DNA of 46,329 nucleotides from Nemertoderma westbladi (taxonomy: Eukaryota; Xenacoelomorpha; Nemertodermatida; Nemertodermatidae). The DNA lies in assembly GCA_032718475.1 (NCBI GenBank), contig JAUCBJ010006273.1, forward strand, positions 1 to 46,329, given 5' to 3'. Shown here piece after piece: positions 10,868 through 25,400 of this stretch (its first letter is position 1; every line of letters starts with the position of its first letter). The position numbers were made by a program, and so were the translations under genes. Under the pieces are notes generated by a model, which was not told where the DNA came from, did no database searches, and saw nothing but the letters and a program-made list of their open reading frames with translations.

Positions 10868-11384
10868 ACTGTCGCTGGCATCGTGGTCAATGAAACCGTT
10901 TTTAGTGTCAAATGAATTCCATTATAGTTCGTGGTATTATCCGATTGTATTTCGTCTCTGTTTCTGCCTTCGTTTCTGTTTCGTGTGTCTCAGGACTAAC
11001 AACAGGGTTGTTAAGTTCAGTTCTAATCGTTTTTTATATTTCTGTTATCTGAAAGTACCGGTACATTTCCGAAAACGTTAATAGATTTAAACAGTTTCAT
11101 ATAATGATTAATTTAGATATAATTAATTAATTAATACTCAATCCGTCTGTAACTTTTAATTAATACTATTCCTATTTGAGTCGGTATCGGATTTAATTAA
11201 TTCGATTGCAGTAAAATCGGAGAAGATTATTGGGTATCTTAAATGTACCGGTATGCACTATATAGGCGCGTTTTATTTCTATAAAACATTCCCCTAACTA
11301 ATTGTTATATTCTCCCTGACTCTATATGCGGTGAATTAATGAACAGTACCAAAATGTTACAGGATGCTTTGCTCGGATAATGTT

Positions 11385-11730
11385 GGGTGAGAACAAAACA
11401 AAAATCTAAGACCGAATTATAAAGTCCTGCATAATCTTGTAACATGTGTTAACTTTCGTTTATTGTTTTGGTTCCCCCAACACTCCTCTGTAACCTGTCT
11501 CCTTTACTAACCTGCTCCTTTAAATGGTAATGGGACCTAAAACGCTCTTTGTGACCTGTACAAAACAAAGAGGTAAAGTCGCATTAGGTCCCAACTAGTG
11601 TAAGGACCCATTGCCATTTAAAGGAGCAGGATAGTAAAGGAGCATGTTACAGAGGCGTGTTGGGGGAACCAAAACAATAAACGAAAGTTAACACATGCGT
11701 TTTGTACAGGTCTTTGTTTTGTACTCACCC
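11385..11730. mobile_element. 346-bp foldback (MITE-like) element
   Basis: The ends are inverted: GGGTGAGAACAAAACAAA at 11385 and its near complement TTTGTTTTGTACTCACCC ending at 11730. Strong inner arms run 11443-11530 and 11603-11695 and share ACTTTCGTTTATTGTTTTGG and CTCCTTTACTAACCTGCTCC in opposite orientation. The centre holds a GGACCTAA-CGCTCTTTG word. Related pieces occur at 13850-13910 and 14198-14388. No coding capacity. The transposon superfamily is undetermined. Confidence 0.7.
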
Positions 11731-13203
11731 GAAATTGTTAGCTTAATATTAATTATGCATTGTTGAAATATAATTATCTCTACTTTTGTGGTCAGCATAC
11801 CAATAATTTAAATATTGTTGTTCTAGGTTTATAATTTTATTCCGTTGAAAAACTGTTGGTAATACCAGAATGTTGTAAAGTGACACTTTACTTTACAATT
11901 ATAAGTAAATCGTTTTTATATACCGGTAACGTACATGTCCCATGTCGTACGAGTAGAAGATAGATTGATGTTATTATTTTTCAGGATAAACAAACACTCT
12001 ATGTTCTTTGTGGTGAAAATTTTCATGAGGGCAGTTACGTAAAAACATTTGTGGTATCATTTATGCAATGTTTTATTAATATTTTTTCGTCACATTCCTT
12101 CGACATTTGTTTGGCTTATGAGGCATATTATATTGTTTTATTATGATTATAAATATGTTTTAATAATAATAACATTATTCGTTCTTGGGAGACTCTTTAA
12201 GTGAGTCTAAAAAGAGTCACACATTCATAAAACATCCTCAAAATATCCTCAAAGTTAACCGAATAACTTAGGGTGTTTTCGCATATCCACGAGTTACAAA
12301 ATTCGAATTAATTGCTTGGTATAATGTTGATCATTTTTTTCAATTTCTCAAGATTATAAATAGGTGACAGATGTTCATTAGGGAGTATTCTACCATTTTT
12401 ATACTGGGTTTCAAATTAAAATTTTCAAACATTTCAAACATTTTCAAACTTTTAACTGGGTTGTGTGTTTTTATTTTTTTTTTTACAGACAGACTATCGG
12501 CTAAATATATAGACCGACAGGCACACCATCGGCTAAACATATAGACCTACAGGCAGACCAGAGGAAGGGCAAATTATATCGGAAAGCCATTTTTTCATTT
12601 TCATATCACGAATTCATCAGCTATTTTTCAACCAAATTATATGATTTTGATATCAAATAAAAGCTTTTGTGTGTGCAATAATACAAGTTGAGCTGTTTTT
12701 ATAGTTTTGCAATTGTTATATGTTAAACTTGTTTTATATAAAATGTTAATTTATTGAAAAATTAAGAAACTGATTTTGAAAAATAGATAGAATCCCTTGA
12801 AAAGTGCGAAATAAAATTTATACACGAATTTTCTTACGTAATCAACAATATTGATTCCAAAAAAACAAAAATTATTATGTAAATGAAGCATAATGGAGAA
12901 GTGCCAGCATGTTAAGTCAAAAAATAATAATTTCTGGCTCAAACCGCTAAGAGTCGTCAAAAATGAAAAAATTTTGAAAAATTTATATTCAATTAAATTT
13001 TTATTTTTTTCAATGTAATCTTTTGACCACCAAAAATGTAACGTACTTATGGTAAGTTAACATTATCAATCGTAATGCTATAATGTTAAATTCTTTACTG
13101 GTCAGACATTTGCGAGGTATGTATAATAGTAACAAAGAAAGTAACTTTAAAAAAGGATAATTTTAGTGAGTCAAAAAGTCAACCCATTAGTTAGAATCAT
13201 TTT
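11731..13203. other. AT-rich non-coding sequence
   Basis: No gene seen. This is the presumed 3' flank of the CAP-ShKT gene on the minus strand. A two-copy 32-bp direct repeat around 12488-12558 (core ATCGGCTAAAYATATAGACC) is the only structure I noted. Confidence 0.5.
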
Positions 13204-13457
13204 TTAGTACAATAACAAAATAATAAATGCCAATTTCGGTATTCCAGGAAGCTGTTTGTGTCCATTATTGGTTTTCCCGTCTATGATACCATTAGTGCCT
13301 TTATTGAGGTCGCATCGCGTGCATGTCTTTCTGCACATGGGTAGCACAAACATTGGATTCGCTATGCATTCCCCGGTCTCTCTGTACCAGTTACACAATT
13401 CAACAGGGACGATATCGTGGCAAGGGGGTTCAATGGGTGTCATTCCTTCGCAAAAAC
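13204..13457 (-). CDS. CAP-ShKT gene, exon 6 (ShKT3, C-terminus)
   Basis: Acceptor gaattatttcag|GT, phase 1. It encodes the sixth Cys of ShKT2, then ShKT3 (CHDIVPVELCNWYRETGEC ... CRKTCTRC). A Gly/Asn-rich linker and the short hydrophobic end LAFIILLLY precede the stop. Confidence 0.85.
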
Positions 13458-16400
13458 CTGAAATAATTCAGAATACGTCGTAAAATCATGCTTAATTTAT
13501 TTTCTATGCAGTATATTTATACTAGTGTTTGCCTATTTATCCTTTTGCCTACATCGTAAATATGTAGGCCTACATTACAGTTGTAGGCCTACATTACAGT
13601 TGTAGGCCTACTATATTTTAATTCATTAAACTTGTCTGCGTGTTCTCGTTGGGGATTGTAATAATTTTATGAATTATTATAATCTACAAAATATTTGGTA
13701 TAGAGTTTGGGGACATTTTGATGATTTTAGCCCAAAGTATTTACGCACGGCGTTTCAACTGTCATCCTTTCAGATACAGGGGGGAGAAAACTTAACGCAA
13801 ATCCCATATTGGTGAATTAATATCTCGTCTAAATTGTAAATTATCATTTAAGTGAAAGGAGCAGATTACAAGTGGCTCTTTATTCTAACCAAAACAATAA
13901 AGGAAAGTAAATATAACAGGTTATAGTTTTATTTTACGAATTAATCAATTTCCCCTGGAGTGGGATGAATAATTTTGATTGCGTCGGTAGTCCCCTCTCT
14001 GCACCCAGCTACAGTTATAGACTCTAGGCCTATAAATTTCGTTGAGAGAATTTGACATCTCACAAATCGATGGAAGATGGAATATTCAAGTATCAATATG
14101 GCCTATCTCTGCTACAGTTTTCTAAGAGTAAAGTAAAAAAAATTATCGGTAAAAATGTGAGACACACTGGAGGCAACCCGAAGGCTCAGTTCTCTTGTCT
14201 TTCGTTTATTATTTTGGTTCTTCCAACACGCCTCTGTAACCTGCTCCTTTACTAACCTGCTCATTTAAATATAATTAATGTGACCTAACGTTCTTTGGGA
14301 CCTAACGCTCTTTGGGACCTAACGCTCTTTGGGTTGGGACCTAACGCTCTTTGGGACCTAACGCGATTTTACCTCTTTATTTTGTACTAATATACAGTAA
14401 ACGCTACACTGGAGTAGTTCTGCTGAAGTGACTAACGGCGAAACCAAAATAATCCCAATAACACCTACCGCAAACTCGGTTACAGTTGAGGTCCATGTAT
14501 TCTTTGTTCTTCTCACACTGGTCAGCATGCCACCAATCCCGGCAATTTGAATTCTTGTTTACGCAGTTGGGATCACAAATACCTACAATTATATATAACA
14601 TATTGAGCGTATGGTCTATAGGCTACAACAATATATTCAGTACAGTAAAGCCCTTAATTAAACAGTATTATCAAAATATATAAAACTACCCGCTCTCTGA
14701 TTAAAGTGATGGTTTTGCGTCTTACACTTTCTGTAACTCACCGCATGTCACATTGCAGACAGTGGCCATATATAAAGGATTGTTTTCACAATCCCCTGTT
14801 TGTTTCCAATAACCGCAAGCGCTCTCAGTATCCACACAGGGATACTCAACCTCCCTTGGCTCCAATATAACTTCTCCGGGTTTCAGTTTGCATAACATGT
14901 CGTTACACAATGTGTTGGTGGGGCACCAGGTACACGGCTCCCCTACACGGTACGGTTGAATAGGCTGCAATCCATTAAAGTAAAGTTCATATAGTAATAC
15001 CGGGGTGTATACGCTACGTCCACAACTACAAATATGAACCAGTAACCGAATGTTCTTCACTCCATTTTGTTGGTTTGTTTTGGTTAGAATGCATGTAATG
15101 TAGCTAGAAGTCATCAATATTTCGTATTTCGTACTCCATATTTCGCGATAAGCTATGTAAATTCCCATTTCATTAGCATTATCAACTGATTTTAACAGAC
15201 GTGTATTTCAACATACCATTCATGTTATCCCCCCCAACCCCGCCATCCCCACCCCAGTAATGTTACAACCCTAATGTTCCCCGATGAAAATAATTTTATT
15301 ATCCCTTATTTCCCTCAATTGGTAATAACATAGTTTAATGGTTTGGTTAGAAAAATAAAATGTTATTGCTTGTCAGTAATGAAAATTGTATTGGTTGTTT
15401 AATTATTGCTGACCTTTCCGTTGTCGGTTTAACTTTCATCTAATGTAAACTAACTCGGGTGGGGTTATTGTTTCATTGTTGGTCAACTTTCTGTTGTCGG
15501 TTTAACTTTTATCTAATGTAAACTAACTCGGGTGAGGTTATTGTTTCATTGTTGGTCAACTTTCTGTTGTCGGTTTAACTTTCATCTAATGTAAACTAAC
15601 TCGGGTGGGGTTATTGTTTCATTGTTGGTCAACTTTCTGTTGTCGGTTTAACTTTCATCTAATGTAAACTAACTCGGGTGGGGTTATTGTTTCATTGTTG
15701 GTCAACTTTATGTTGTCGGTTTAACTTTCTTTCATCTAATATAGTCTAGACTTGGGTAGTTGGGTTGTTTAATTATTGCTGACCTTTCTGTTGTCGGTTT
15801 AACTTTCATCTAATGTAAACTAACTCGGGTGGGGTTATTGTTTCATTGTTGGTCAACTTTCTGTTGTCGGTTTAACTTTCATCTAATGTAAACTAACTCG
15901 GGTGGGGTTATTGTTTCATTGTTGGTCAACTTTCTGTTGTCGGTTTAACTTTCTTTCATCTAATATAGTCTAGACTTGGGTAGTTTGGTTGTTTAATTAT
16001 TACTGACCTTTCTGTTGTCGGTTTAACTTTCATCTAATGTAAACTAACTCGGATGGGGTTATTGTTTCATTGTTGGTCAACTTTCTGTTGTCGGTTTAAC
16101 TTTCTTTCATCTAATATAGTCTAGACTTGGGTAGTTTGGTTGTTTAATTATTGCTGACCTTTCTGTTGTCGGTTTAACTTTCATCTAAAGTAAACTAACT
16201 CGGGTGGGGTTATTGTTTCATTGTTGGTCAACTTTCTGTTGTCGGTTTAACTTTCTTTCATCTAATATAGTCTAGACTTGGGTAGTTGGGTTGTTTAATT
16301 ATTGCTGACCTTTCTGTTGTCGGTTTAACTTTCATCTAATGTAAACTAACTCGGGTGGGGTTATTGTTTCATTGTTGGTCAACTTTCTGTTGTCGGTTTA

Positions 16401-19400
16401 ACTTTCTTTCATCTAATATAGTCTAGACTTGGGTAGTTGGGTTGTTAAATTATTGCTGACCTTTCTGTTGTCGGTTTAACTTTCATCTAATGTAAACTAA
16501 CTCGGGTGGGGTTATTGTTTCATTGTTGGTCAACTTTATGTTGTCGGTTTAACTTTTATCTAATGTAAACTAACTCGGGTGGGGTTATTGTTTCATTGTT
16601 GGTCAACTTTCTGTTGTCGGTGTAACTTTCATCTAATGTAAACTAACTCGGGTGGGGTTATTGTTTCATTGTTGGTCAACTTTCTGTTGTCGGTTTAACT
16701 TTTATCTAATATTGTCTAGACTTGGGTAGTTGGGTTGTTTAATTATTGCTGACCTTTCTGTTGTCGGTTTAACTTTCATCTAAAGTAAACTAACTCGGGT
16801 GGGGTTATTGTTTCATTGTTGGTCAACTTTCTGTTGTCGGTTTAACTTTCTTTCATCTAATATAGTCTAGACTTGGGTAGTTGGGTTGTTAAATTATTGC
16901 TGACCTTTCTGTTGTCGGTTTAACTTTCATCTAATGTAAACTAACTCGGGTGGGGTTATTGTTTCATTGTTGGTCAACTTTCTGTTGTCGGTTTAACTTT
17001 CTTTCATCTAATATAGTCTAGACTTGGGTAGTTGGGTTGTTAAATTATTGCTGACCTTTCTGTTGTCGGTTTAACTTTCATCTAATGTAAACTAACTCGG
17101 GTGGGGTTATTGTTTCATTGTTGGTCAACTTTCTGTTGTCGGTTTAACTTTCTTTCATCTAATATAGTCTAGACTTGGGTAGTTGGGTTTTGTTTAATTA
17201 TTGCTGACCTTTCTGTTGTCGGTTTAACTTTCATCTAATGTAAACTAACTCGGGTGGGGTTATTGTTTCATTGTTGGTCAACTTTCTGTTGTCGGTTTAA
17301 CTTTTATCTAATATTGTCTAGACTTGGGTAGTTTGGTTGTTTAATTATTGCTGACCTTTCTGTTGTCGGTTTAACTTTCATCTAAAGTAAACTAACTCGG
17401 GTGGGGTTATTGTTTCATTGTTGGTCAACTTTCTGTTGTCGGTTTAACTTTCTTTCATCTAATATAGTCTAGACTTGGGTAGTTGGGTTGTTAAATTATT
17501 GCTGACCTTTCTGTTGTCGGTTTAACTTTCATCTAATGTAAACTAACTCGGGTGGGGTTATTGTTTCATTGTTGGTCAACTTTCTGTTGTCGGTTTAACT
17601 TTCTTTCATCTAATATAGTCTAGACTTGGGTAGTTGGGTTGTTAAATTATTGCTGACCTTTCTGTTGTCGGTTTAACTTTCATCTAATGTAAACTAACTC
17701 GGGTGGGGTTATTGTTTCATTGTTGGTCAACTTTCTGTTGTCGGTTTAACTTTTATCTAATATTGTCTAGACTTGGGTAGTTGGGTTGTTTAATTATTGC
17801 TGACCTTTCTGTTGTCGGTTTAACTTTCATCTAATGTAAACTAACTCGGGTGGGGTTATTGTTTCATTGTTGGTCAACTTTCTGTTGTCGGTTTAACTTT
17901 CATCTAATGTAAACTAACTCGGGTGGGGTTATTGTTTCATTGTTGGTCAACTTTCTGTTGTCGGTTTAACTTTCTTTCATCTAATATAGTCTAGACTTGG
18001 GTAGTTTGGTTGTTTAATTATTACTGACCTTTCTGTTGTCGGTGTAACTTTCATCTAATGTAAACTAACTCGGATGGGGTTATTGTTTCATTGTTGGTCA
18101 ACTTTCTGTTGTCGGTTTAACTTTCTTTCATCTAATATAGTCTAGACTTGGGTAGTTTGGTTGTTTAATTATTGCTGACCTTTCTGTTGTCGGTTTAACT
18201 TTCATCTAAAGTAAACTAACTCGGGTGGGGTTATTGTTTCATTGTTGGTCAACTTTCTGTTGTCGGTTTAACTTTCTTTCATCTAATATAGTCTAGACTT
18301 GGGTAGTTGGGTTGTTTAATTATTGCTGACCTTTCTGTTGTCGGTTTAACTTTCATCTAATGTAAACTAACTCGGGTGAGGTTATTGTTTCATTGTTGGT
18401 CAACTTTCTGTTGTCGGTTTAACTTTCTTTCATCTAATATAGTCTAGACTTGGGTAGTTTGGTTGTTTAATTATTGCTGACCTTTCTGTTGTCGGTTTAA
18501 CTTTCATCTAATGTAAACTAACTCGGGTGAGGTTATTGTTTCATTGTTGGTCAACTTTCTGTTGTCGGTTTAACTTTCTTTCATCTAATATAGTCTAGAC
18601 TTGGGTAGTTGGGTTGTTTAATTATTGCTGACCTTTCTGTTGTCGGTTTAACTTTCATCTAATGTAAACTAACTCGGGTGGGGTTATTGTTTCATTGTTG
18701 GTCAACAAACTTTCTGTTGTCGGTTTAACTTTTATCTAATATAGTCTAGACTTGGGTAGTTGGGTTGTTTAATTATTGCTGACCTTTCTGTTGTCGGTTT
18801 AACTTTCATCTAATGTAAACTTACTCGGGTGGGGTTATTGTTTCATTGTTGGTCAACAAACTTTCTGTTGTCGGTTTAACTTTCATCTAATATAGTCTAG
18901 ACTTGGGTAGTTGGGTTGTTTAATTATTGCTGACCTTTCTGTTGTCGGTTTAACTTTCATCTAATGTAAACTAACTCGGGTGGGGTTATTGTTTCATTGT
19001 TGGTCAACTTTCTGTTGTCGGTTTAACTTTCTTTCATCTAATATAGTCTAGACTTGGGTAGTTGGGTTGTTTAATTATTGCTGACCTTTCTGTTGTCGGT
19101 TTAACTTTCATCTAATGTAAACTAACTCGGGTGGGGTTATTGTTTCATTGTTGGTCAACTTTCTGTTGTTGGTTTAACTTTCTTTCATCTAATATAGTCT
19201 AGACTTGGGTAGTTGGGCTGTTTAATTATTGCTGACCTTTCTGTTGTCGGTTTAACTTTCATCTAATGTAAACTAACTCGGGTGGGGTTATTGTTTCATT
19301 GTTGGTCAACTTTCTGTTGTCGGTTTAACTTTCTTTCATCTAATATAGTCTAGACTTGGGTAGTTGGGTTGTTTAATTATTGCTGACCTTTCTGTTGTCG

Positions 19401-22400
19401 GTTTAACTTTCATCTAATGTAAACTAACTCGGGTGAGGTTATTGTTTCATTGTTGGTCAACTTTATGTTGTCGGTTTAACTTTCATCTAATGTAAACTAA
19501 CTCGGGTGAGGTTATTGTTTCATTGTTGGTCAACTTTCCGTTGTCGGTTTAACTTTCATCTAATGTAAACTAACTCGGGTGGGGTTATTGTTTCATTGTT
19601 GGTCAACTTTATGTTGTCGGTTTAACTTTTATCTAATATAGTCTAGACTTGGGTAGTTGGGTTGTTTAATTATTGCTGACCTTTCTGTTGTCGGTTTAAC
19701 TTTCATCTAATGTAAACTAACTCGGGTGGGGTTATTGTTTCATTGTTGGTCAACTTTATGTTGTCGGTTTAACTTTTATCTAATATAGTCTAGACTTGGG
19801 TAGTTGGGTTGTTTAATTATTGCTGACCTTTCTGTTGTCGGTTTAACTTTCATCTAATGTAAACTAACTCGGGTGGGGTTATTGTTTCATTGTTGGTCAA
19901 CTTTATGTTGTCGGTTTAACTTTCATCTAATGTAAACTAACTCGGGTGGGGTTATTGTTTCATTGTTGGTCAACTTTCTGTTGTCGGTTTAACTTTCTTT
20001 CATCTAATATAGTCTAGACTTGGGTAGTTGGGTTGTTTAATTATTGCTGACCTTTCTGTTGTCGGTTTAACTTTCATCTAATGTAAACTAACTCGGGTGA
20101 GGTTATTGTTTCATTGTTGGTCAACTTTATGTTGTCGGTTTAACTTTCATCTAATGTAAACTAACTCGGGTGGGGTTATTGTTTCATTGTTGGTCAACTT
20201 TCTGTTGTCGGTTTAACTTTCTTTCATCTAATATAGTCTAGACTTGGGTAGTTGGGTTGTTTAATTATTGCTGACCTTTCTGTTGTCGGTTTAACTTTCA
20301 TCTAATGTAAACTAACTCGGGTGGGGTTATTGTTTCATTGTTGGTCAACTTTCTGTTGTCGGTTTAACTTTCATCTAATGTAAACTAACTCGGGTGGGGT
20401 TATTGTTTCATTGTTGGTCAACTTTATGTTGTCGGTTTAACTTTCATCTAATGTAAACTAACTCGGGTGGGGTTATTGTTTCATTGTTGGTCAACTTTCT
20501 GTTGTCGGTTTAACTTTCATCTAATGTAAACTAACTCGGGTGGGGTTATTGTTTCATTGTTGGTCAACTTTCTGTTGTCGGTTTAACTTTCATCTAATGT
20601 AAACTAACTCGGGTGGGGTTATTGTTTCATTGTTGGTCAACTTTCTGTTGTCGGTGTAACTTTCATCTAATGTAAACTAACTCGGGTGGGGTTATTGTTT
20701 CATTGTTGGTCAACTTTCTGTTGTCGGTTTAACTTTTATCTAATGTAGTCTAGACTCGGGTGTTGGGTTATTGTTTCATTGTTGGTCACCTTTCTGTTGT
20801 CGGTTTAACTTTCTTTCATCTAATATAGTCTAGACTTGGGTGAGGTTGGGTTGTTTAATTATTGCTGACCTTTCTGTTGTCGGTTTAACTTTCATCTAAT
20901 GTAAACTAACTCGGGTGGGGTTATTGTTTCATTGTTGGTCAACTTTCTGTTGTCGGTTTAACTCTTTCATCTAATATAGTCTAGACTTGGGTAGTTGGGT
21001 TGTTTAATTATTGCTGACCTTTCTGTTGTCGGTTTAACTTTCATCTAATGTAAACTAACTCGGGTGGGGTTATTGTTTCATTGTTGGTCAACTTTCTGTT
21101 GTCGGTTTAACTTTCATCTAATGTAAACTAACTCGGGTGGGGTTATTGTTTCATTGTTGGTCAACTTTCTGTTGTCGGTTTAACTTTCTTTCATCTAATA
21201 TAGTCTAGACTTGGGTAGTTGGGTTGTTTAATTATTGCTGACCTTTCTGTTGTCGGTTTAACTTTCATCTAATGTAAACTAACTCGGGTGGGGTTATTGT
21301 TTCATTGTTGGTCAACTTTCTGTTGTCGGTTTAACTTTCATCTAATGTAAACTAACTCGGGTGGGGTTATTGTTTCATTGTTGGTCAACTTTCTGTTGTC
21401 GGTTTAACTTTTCATCTAATATAGTCTAGACTTGGGTAGTTGGGTTGTTTAATTATTGCTGACCTTTCTGTTGTCGGTTTAACTTTCATCTAATGTAAAC
21501 TAACTCGGGTGGGGTTATTGTTTCATTGTTGGTCAACTTTCTGTTGTCGGTTTAACTTTCATCTAATGTAAACTAACTCGGGTGGGGTTATTGTTTCATT
21601 GTTGGTCAACTTTCTGTTGTCGGTTTAACTTTCATCTAATGTAAACTAACTCGGGTGGGGTTATTGTTTCATTGTTGGTCAACTTTCTGTTGTAGGTTTA
21701 ACTTTCATCTAAAGTAAACTAACTCGGGTGGGGTTATTGTTTCATTGTTGGTCAACTTTCTGTTGTCGGTGTAACTTTCATCTAATATAGTCTAGACTTG
21801 GGTAGTTGGGTTGTTTAATTATTGCTGACCTTTCTGTTGTCGGTTTAACTTTCATCTAATGTAAACTAACTCGGGTGGGGTTATTGTTTCATTGTTGGTC
21901 AACTTTCTGTTGTCGGTTTAACTTTCATCTAATGTAAACTAACTCGGGTGGGGTTATTGTTTCATTGTTGGTCAACTTTCTGTTGTCGGTTTAACTTTCA
22001 TCTAATGTAAACTAACTCGGGTGGGGTTATTGTTTCATTGTTGGTCAACTTTCTGTTGTCGGTTTAACTTTCTATCTAATATAGTCTAGACTTGGGTAGT
22101 TGGGTTGTTTAATTATTGCTGACCTTTCTGTTGTCGGTTTAACTTTCATCTAAAGTAAACTAACTCGGGTGGGGTTATTGTTTCATTGTTGGTCAACTTT
22201 CTGTTGTCGGTTTAACTCTTTCATCTAATATAGTCTAGACTTGGGTAGTTGGGTTGTTTAATTATTGCTGACCTTTCTGTTGTCGGTTTAACTTTTATCT
22301 AATGTAAACTAACTCGGGTGAGGTTATTGTTTCATTGTTGGTCAACTTTCTGTTGTCGGTTTAACTTTCTATCTAATATAGTCTAGACTTGGGTAGTTGG

Positions 22401-25400
22401 GTTGTTTAATTATTGCTGACCTTTCTGTTGTCGGTTTAACTTTCATCTAAAGTAAACTAACTCGGGTGGGGTTATTGTTTCATTGTTGGTCAACTTTCTG
22501 TTGTCGGTGTAACTTTCATCTAATGTAAACTAACTCGGGTGGGGTTATTGTTTCATTGTTGGTCAACTTTCTGTTGTCGGTGTAACTTTCATCTAATGTA
22601 AACTAACTCGGGTGGGGTTATTGTTTCATTGTTGGTCAACTTTCTGTTGTCGGTGTAACTTTCATCTAAAGTAAACTAACTCGGGTGGGGTTATTGTTTC
22701 ATTGTTGGTCAACTTTCTGTTGTCGGTTTAACTTTCATCTAATATAGTCTAGACTTGGGTAGTTGGGTTGTTTAATTATTGCTGACCTTTCTGTTGTCGG
22801 TTTAACTTTCATCTAATGTAAACTAACTCGGGTGGGGTTATTGTTTCATTGTTGGTCAACTTTCTGTTGTCGGTTTAACTTTCATCTAATATAGTCTAGA
22901 CTTGGGTAGTTGGGTTGTTTAATTATTGCTGACATTTCTGTTATCGGTTTAACTTTCATCTAATATAGTCTAGACTTGGGTAGTTGGGTTGTTTAATTAT
23001 TGCTGACATTTCTGTTATCGGTTTAACTTTCATCTAATGTAAACTAACTCGGGTGGGGTTATTGTTTCATTGTTGGTCAACTTTCTGTTGTCGGTTTAAC
23101 TTTCATCTAATATAGTCTAGACTTGGGTAGTTGGGTTGTTTAATTATTGCTGACACTTTCTGTTGTCGGTTTAACTTTCATCTAATGTAAACTAACTCGG
23201 GTGGGGTTATTGTTTCATTGTTGGTCAACTTTCTGTTGTCGGTTTAACTTTCATCTAATATAGTCTAGACTTGGGTAGTTGGGTTGTTTAATTATTGCTG
23301 ACCTTTCTGTTATCGGTTTAACTTTCATCTAATGTAAACTAACTCGGGTGGGGTTATTGTTTCATTGTTGGTCAACTTTCTGTTGTCGGTTTAACTTTTA
23401 TCTAATGTAAACTAACTCGGGTGGGGTTATTGTTTCATTGTTGGTCAACTTTCTGTTGTCGGTTTAACTTTTATCTAATGTAAACTAACTCGGGTGGGGT
23501 TATTGTTTCATTGTTGGTCAACTTTCTGTTGTCGGTTTAACTTTCATCTAATGTAAACTAACTCGGGTGGGGTTATTGTTTCATTGTTGGTCAACTTTCT
23601 GTTGTCGGTTTAACTTTCATCTAAAGTAAACTAACTCGGGTGGGGTTATTGTTTCATTGTTGGTCAACTTTATGTTGTCGGTTTAACTTTTATCTAATGT
23701 AAACTAACTCGGGTGAGGTTATTGTTTCATTGTTGGTCAACTTTCTGTTGTCGGTTTAACTTTCATCTAATGTAAACTAACTCGGGTGAGGTTATTGTTT
23801 CATTGTTGGTCAACTTTCTGTTGTAGGTTTAACTTTCTTTCATCTAATATAGTCTAGACTTGGGTAGTTGGGTTGTTTAATTATTGCTGACCTTTCTGTT
23901 GTCGGTGTAACTTTTATCTAATGTAAACTAACTCGGGTGGGGTTATTGTTTCATTGTTGGTCAACTTTCTGTTGTCGGTTTAACTTTCATCTAATGTAAA
24001 CTAACTCGGGTGGGGTTATTGTTTCATTGTTGGTCAACTTTCTGTTGTCGGTTTAACTTTCTTTCATCTAATATAGTCTAGACTTGGGTAGTTGGGTTGT
24101 TTAATTATTGCTGACCTTTCTGTTGTCGGTGTAACTTTTATCTAATGTAAACTAACTCGGGTGGGGTTATTGTTTCATTGTTGGTCAAGTTTCTGTTGTC
24201 GGTTTAACTTTCATTTAATGTAAACTAACTCGGGTGGGGTTATTGTTTCATTGTTGGTAAACTTTCTGTTGTCGGTTTAACTTTCATCTAATATAGTCTA
24301 GACTTGGGTAGTTGGGTTGTTTAATTATTGCTGACCTTTCTGTTGTCGGTGTAACTTTTATCTAATGTAAACTAACTCGGGTGGGGTTATTGTTTCATTG
24401 TTGGTCAACTTTCTGTTGTCGGTTTAACTTTCATCTAAAGTAAACTAACTCGGGTGGGGTTATTGTTTCATTGTTGGTCAACTTTCTGTTGTCGGTTTAA
24501 CTTTCATCTAATATAGTCTAGACTTGGGTAGTTGGGTTGTTTAATTATTGCTGACCTTTCTGTTGTCGGTTTAACTTTCATCTAATGTAAACTAACTCGG
24601 GTGAGGTTATTGTTTCATTGTTGGTCAACTTTCTGTTGTAGGTTTAACTTTCTTTCATCTAATATAGTCTAGACTTGGGTAGTTGGGTTGTTTAATTATT
24701 GCTGACCTTTCTGTTGTCGGTGTAACTTTTATCTAATGTAAACTAACTCGGGTGGGGTTATTGTTTCATTGTTGGTCAAGTTTCTGTTGTCGGTTTAACT
24801 TTCATTTAATGTAAACTAACTCGGGTGGGGTTATTGTTTCATTGTTGGTAAACTTTCTGTTGTCGGTTTAACTTTCATCTAATATAGTCTAGACTTGGGT
24901 AGTTGGGTTGTTTAATTATTGCTGACCTTTCTGTTGTCGGTGTAACTTTTATCTAATGTAAACTAACTCGGGTGGGGTTATTGTTTCATTGTTGGTCAAC
25001 TTTCTGTTGTCGGTTTAACTTTCATCTAATGTAAACTAACTCGGGTGGGGTTATTGTTTCATTGTTGGTCAACTTTCTGTTGTCGGTGTAACTTTCATCT
25101 AATGTAAACTAACTCGGGTGGGGTTATTGTTTCATTGTTGGTCAACTTTCTGTTGTCGGTGTAACTTTCATCTAATGTAAACTAACTCGGGTGGGGTTAT
25201 TGTTTCATTGTTGGTCAACTTTCTGTTGTCGGTTTAACTTTCATCTAATATAGTCTAGACTTGGGTAGTTGGGTTGTTTAATTATTGCTGACCTTTCTGT
25301 TGTCGGTTTAACTTTCATATAATTTAAACTAACTCGGGTGGGGTTATTGTTTCATTGTTGGTAAACTTTCTGTTGTAGGTTTAACTTTCATCTAATGTAA

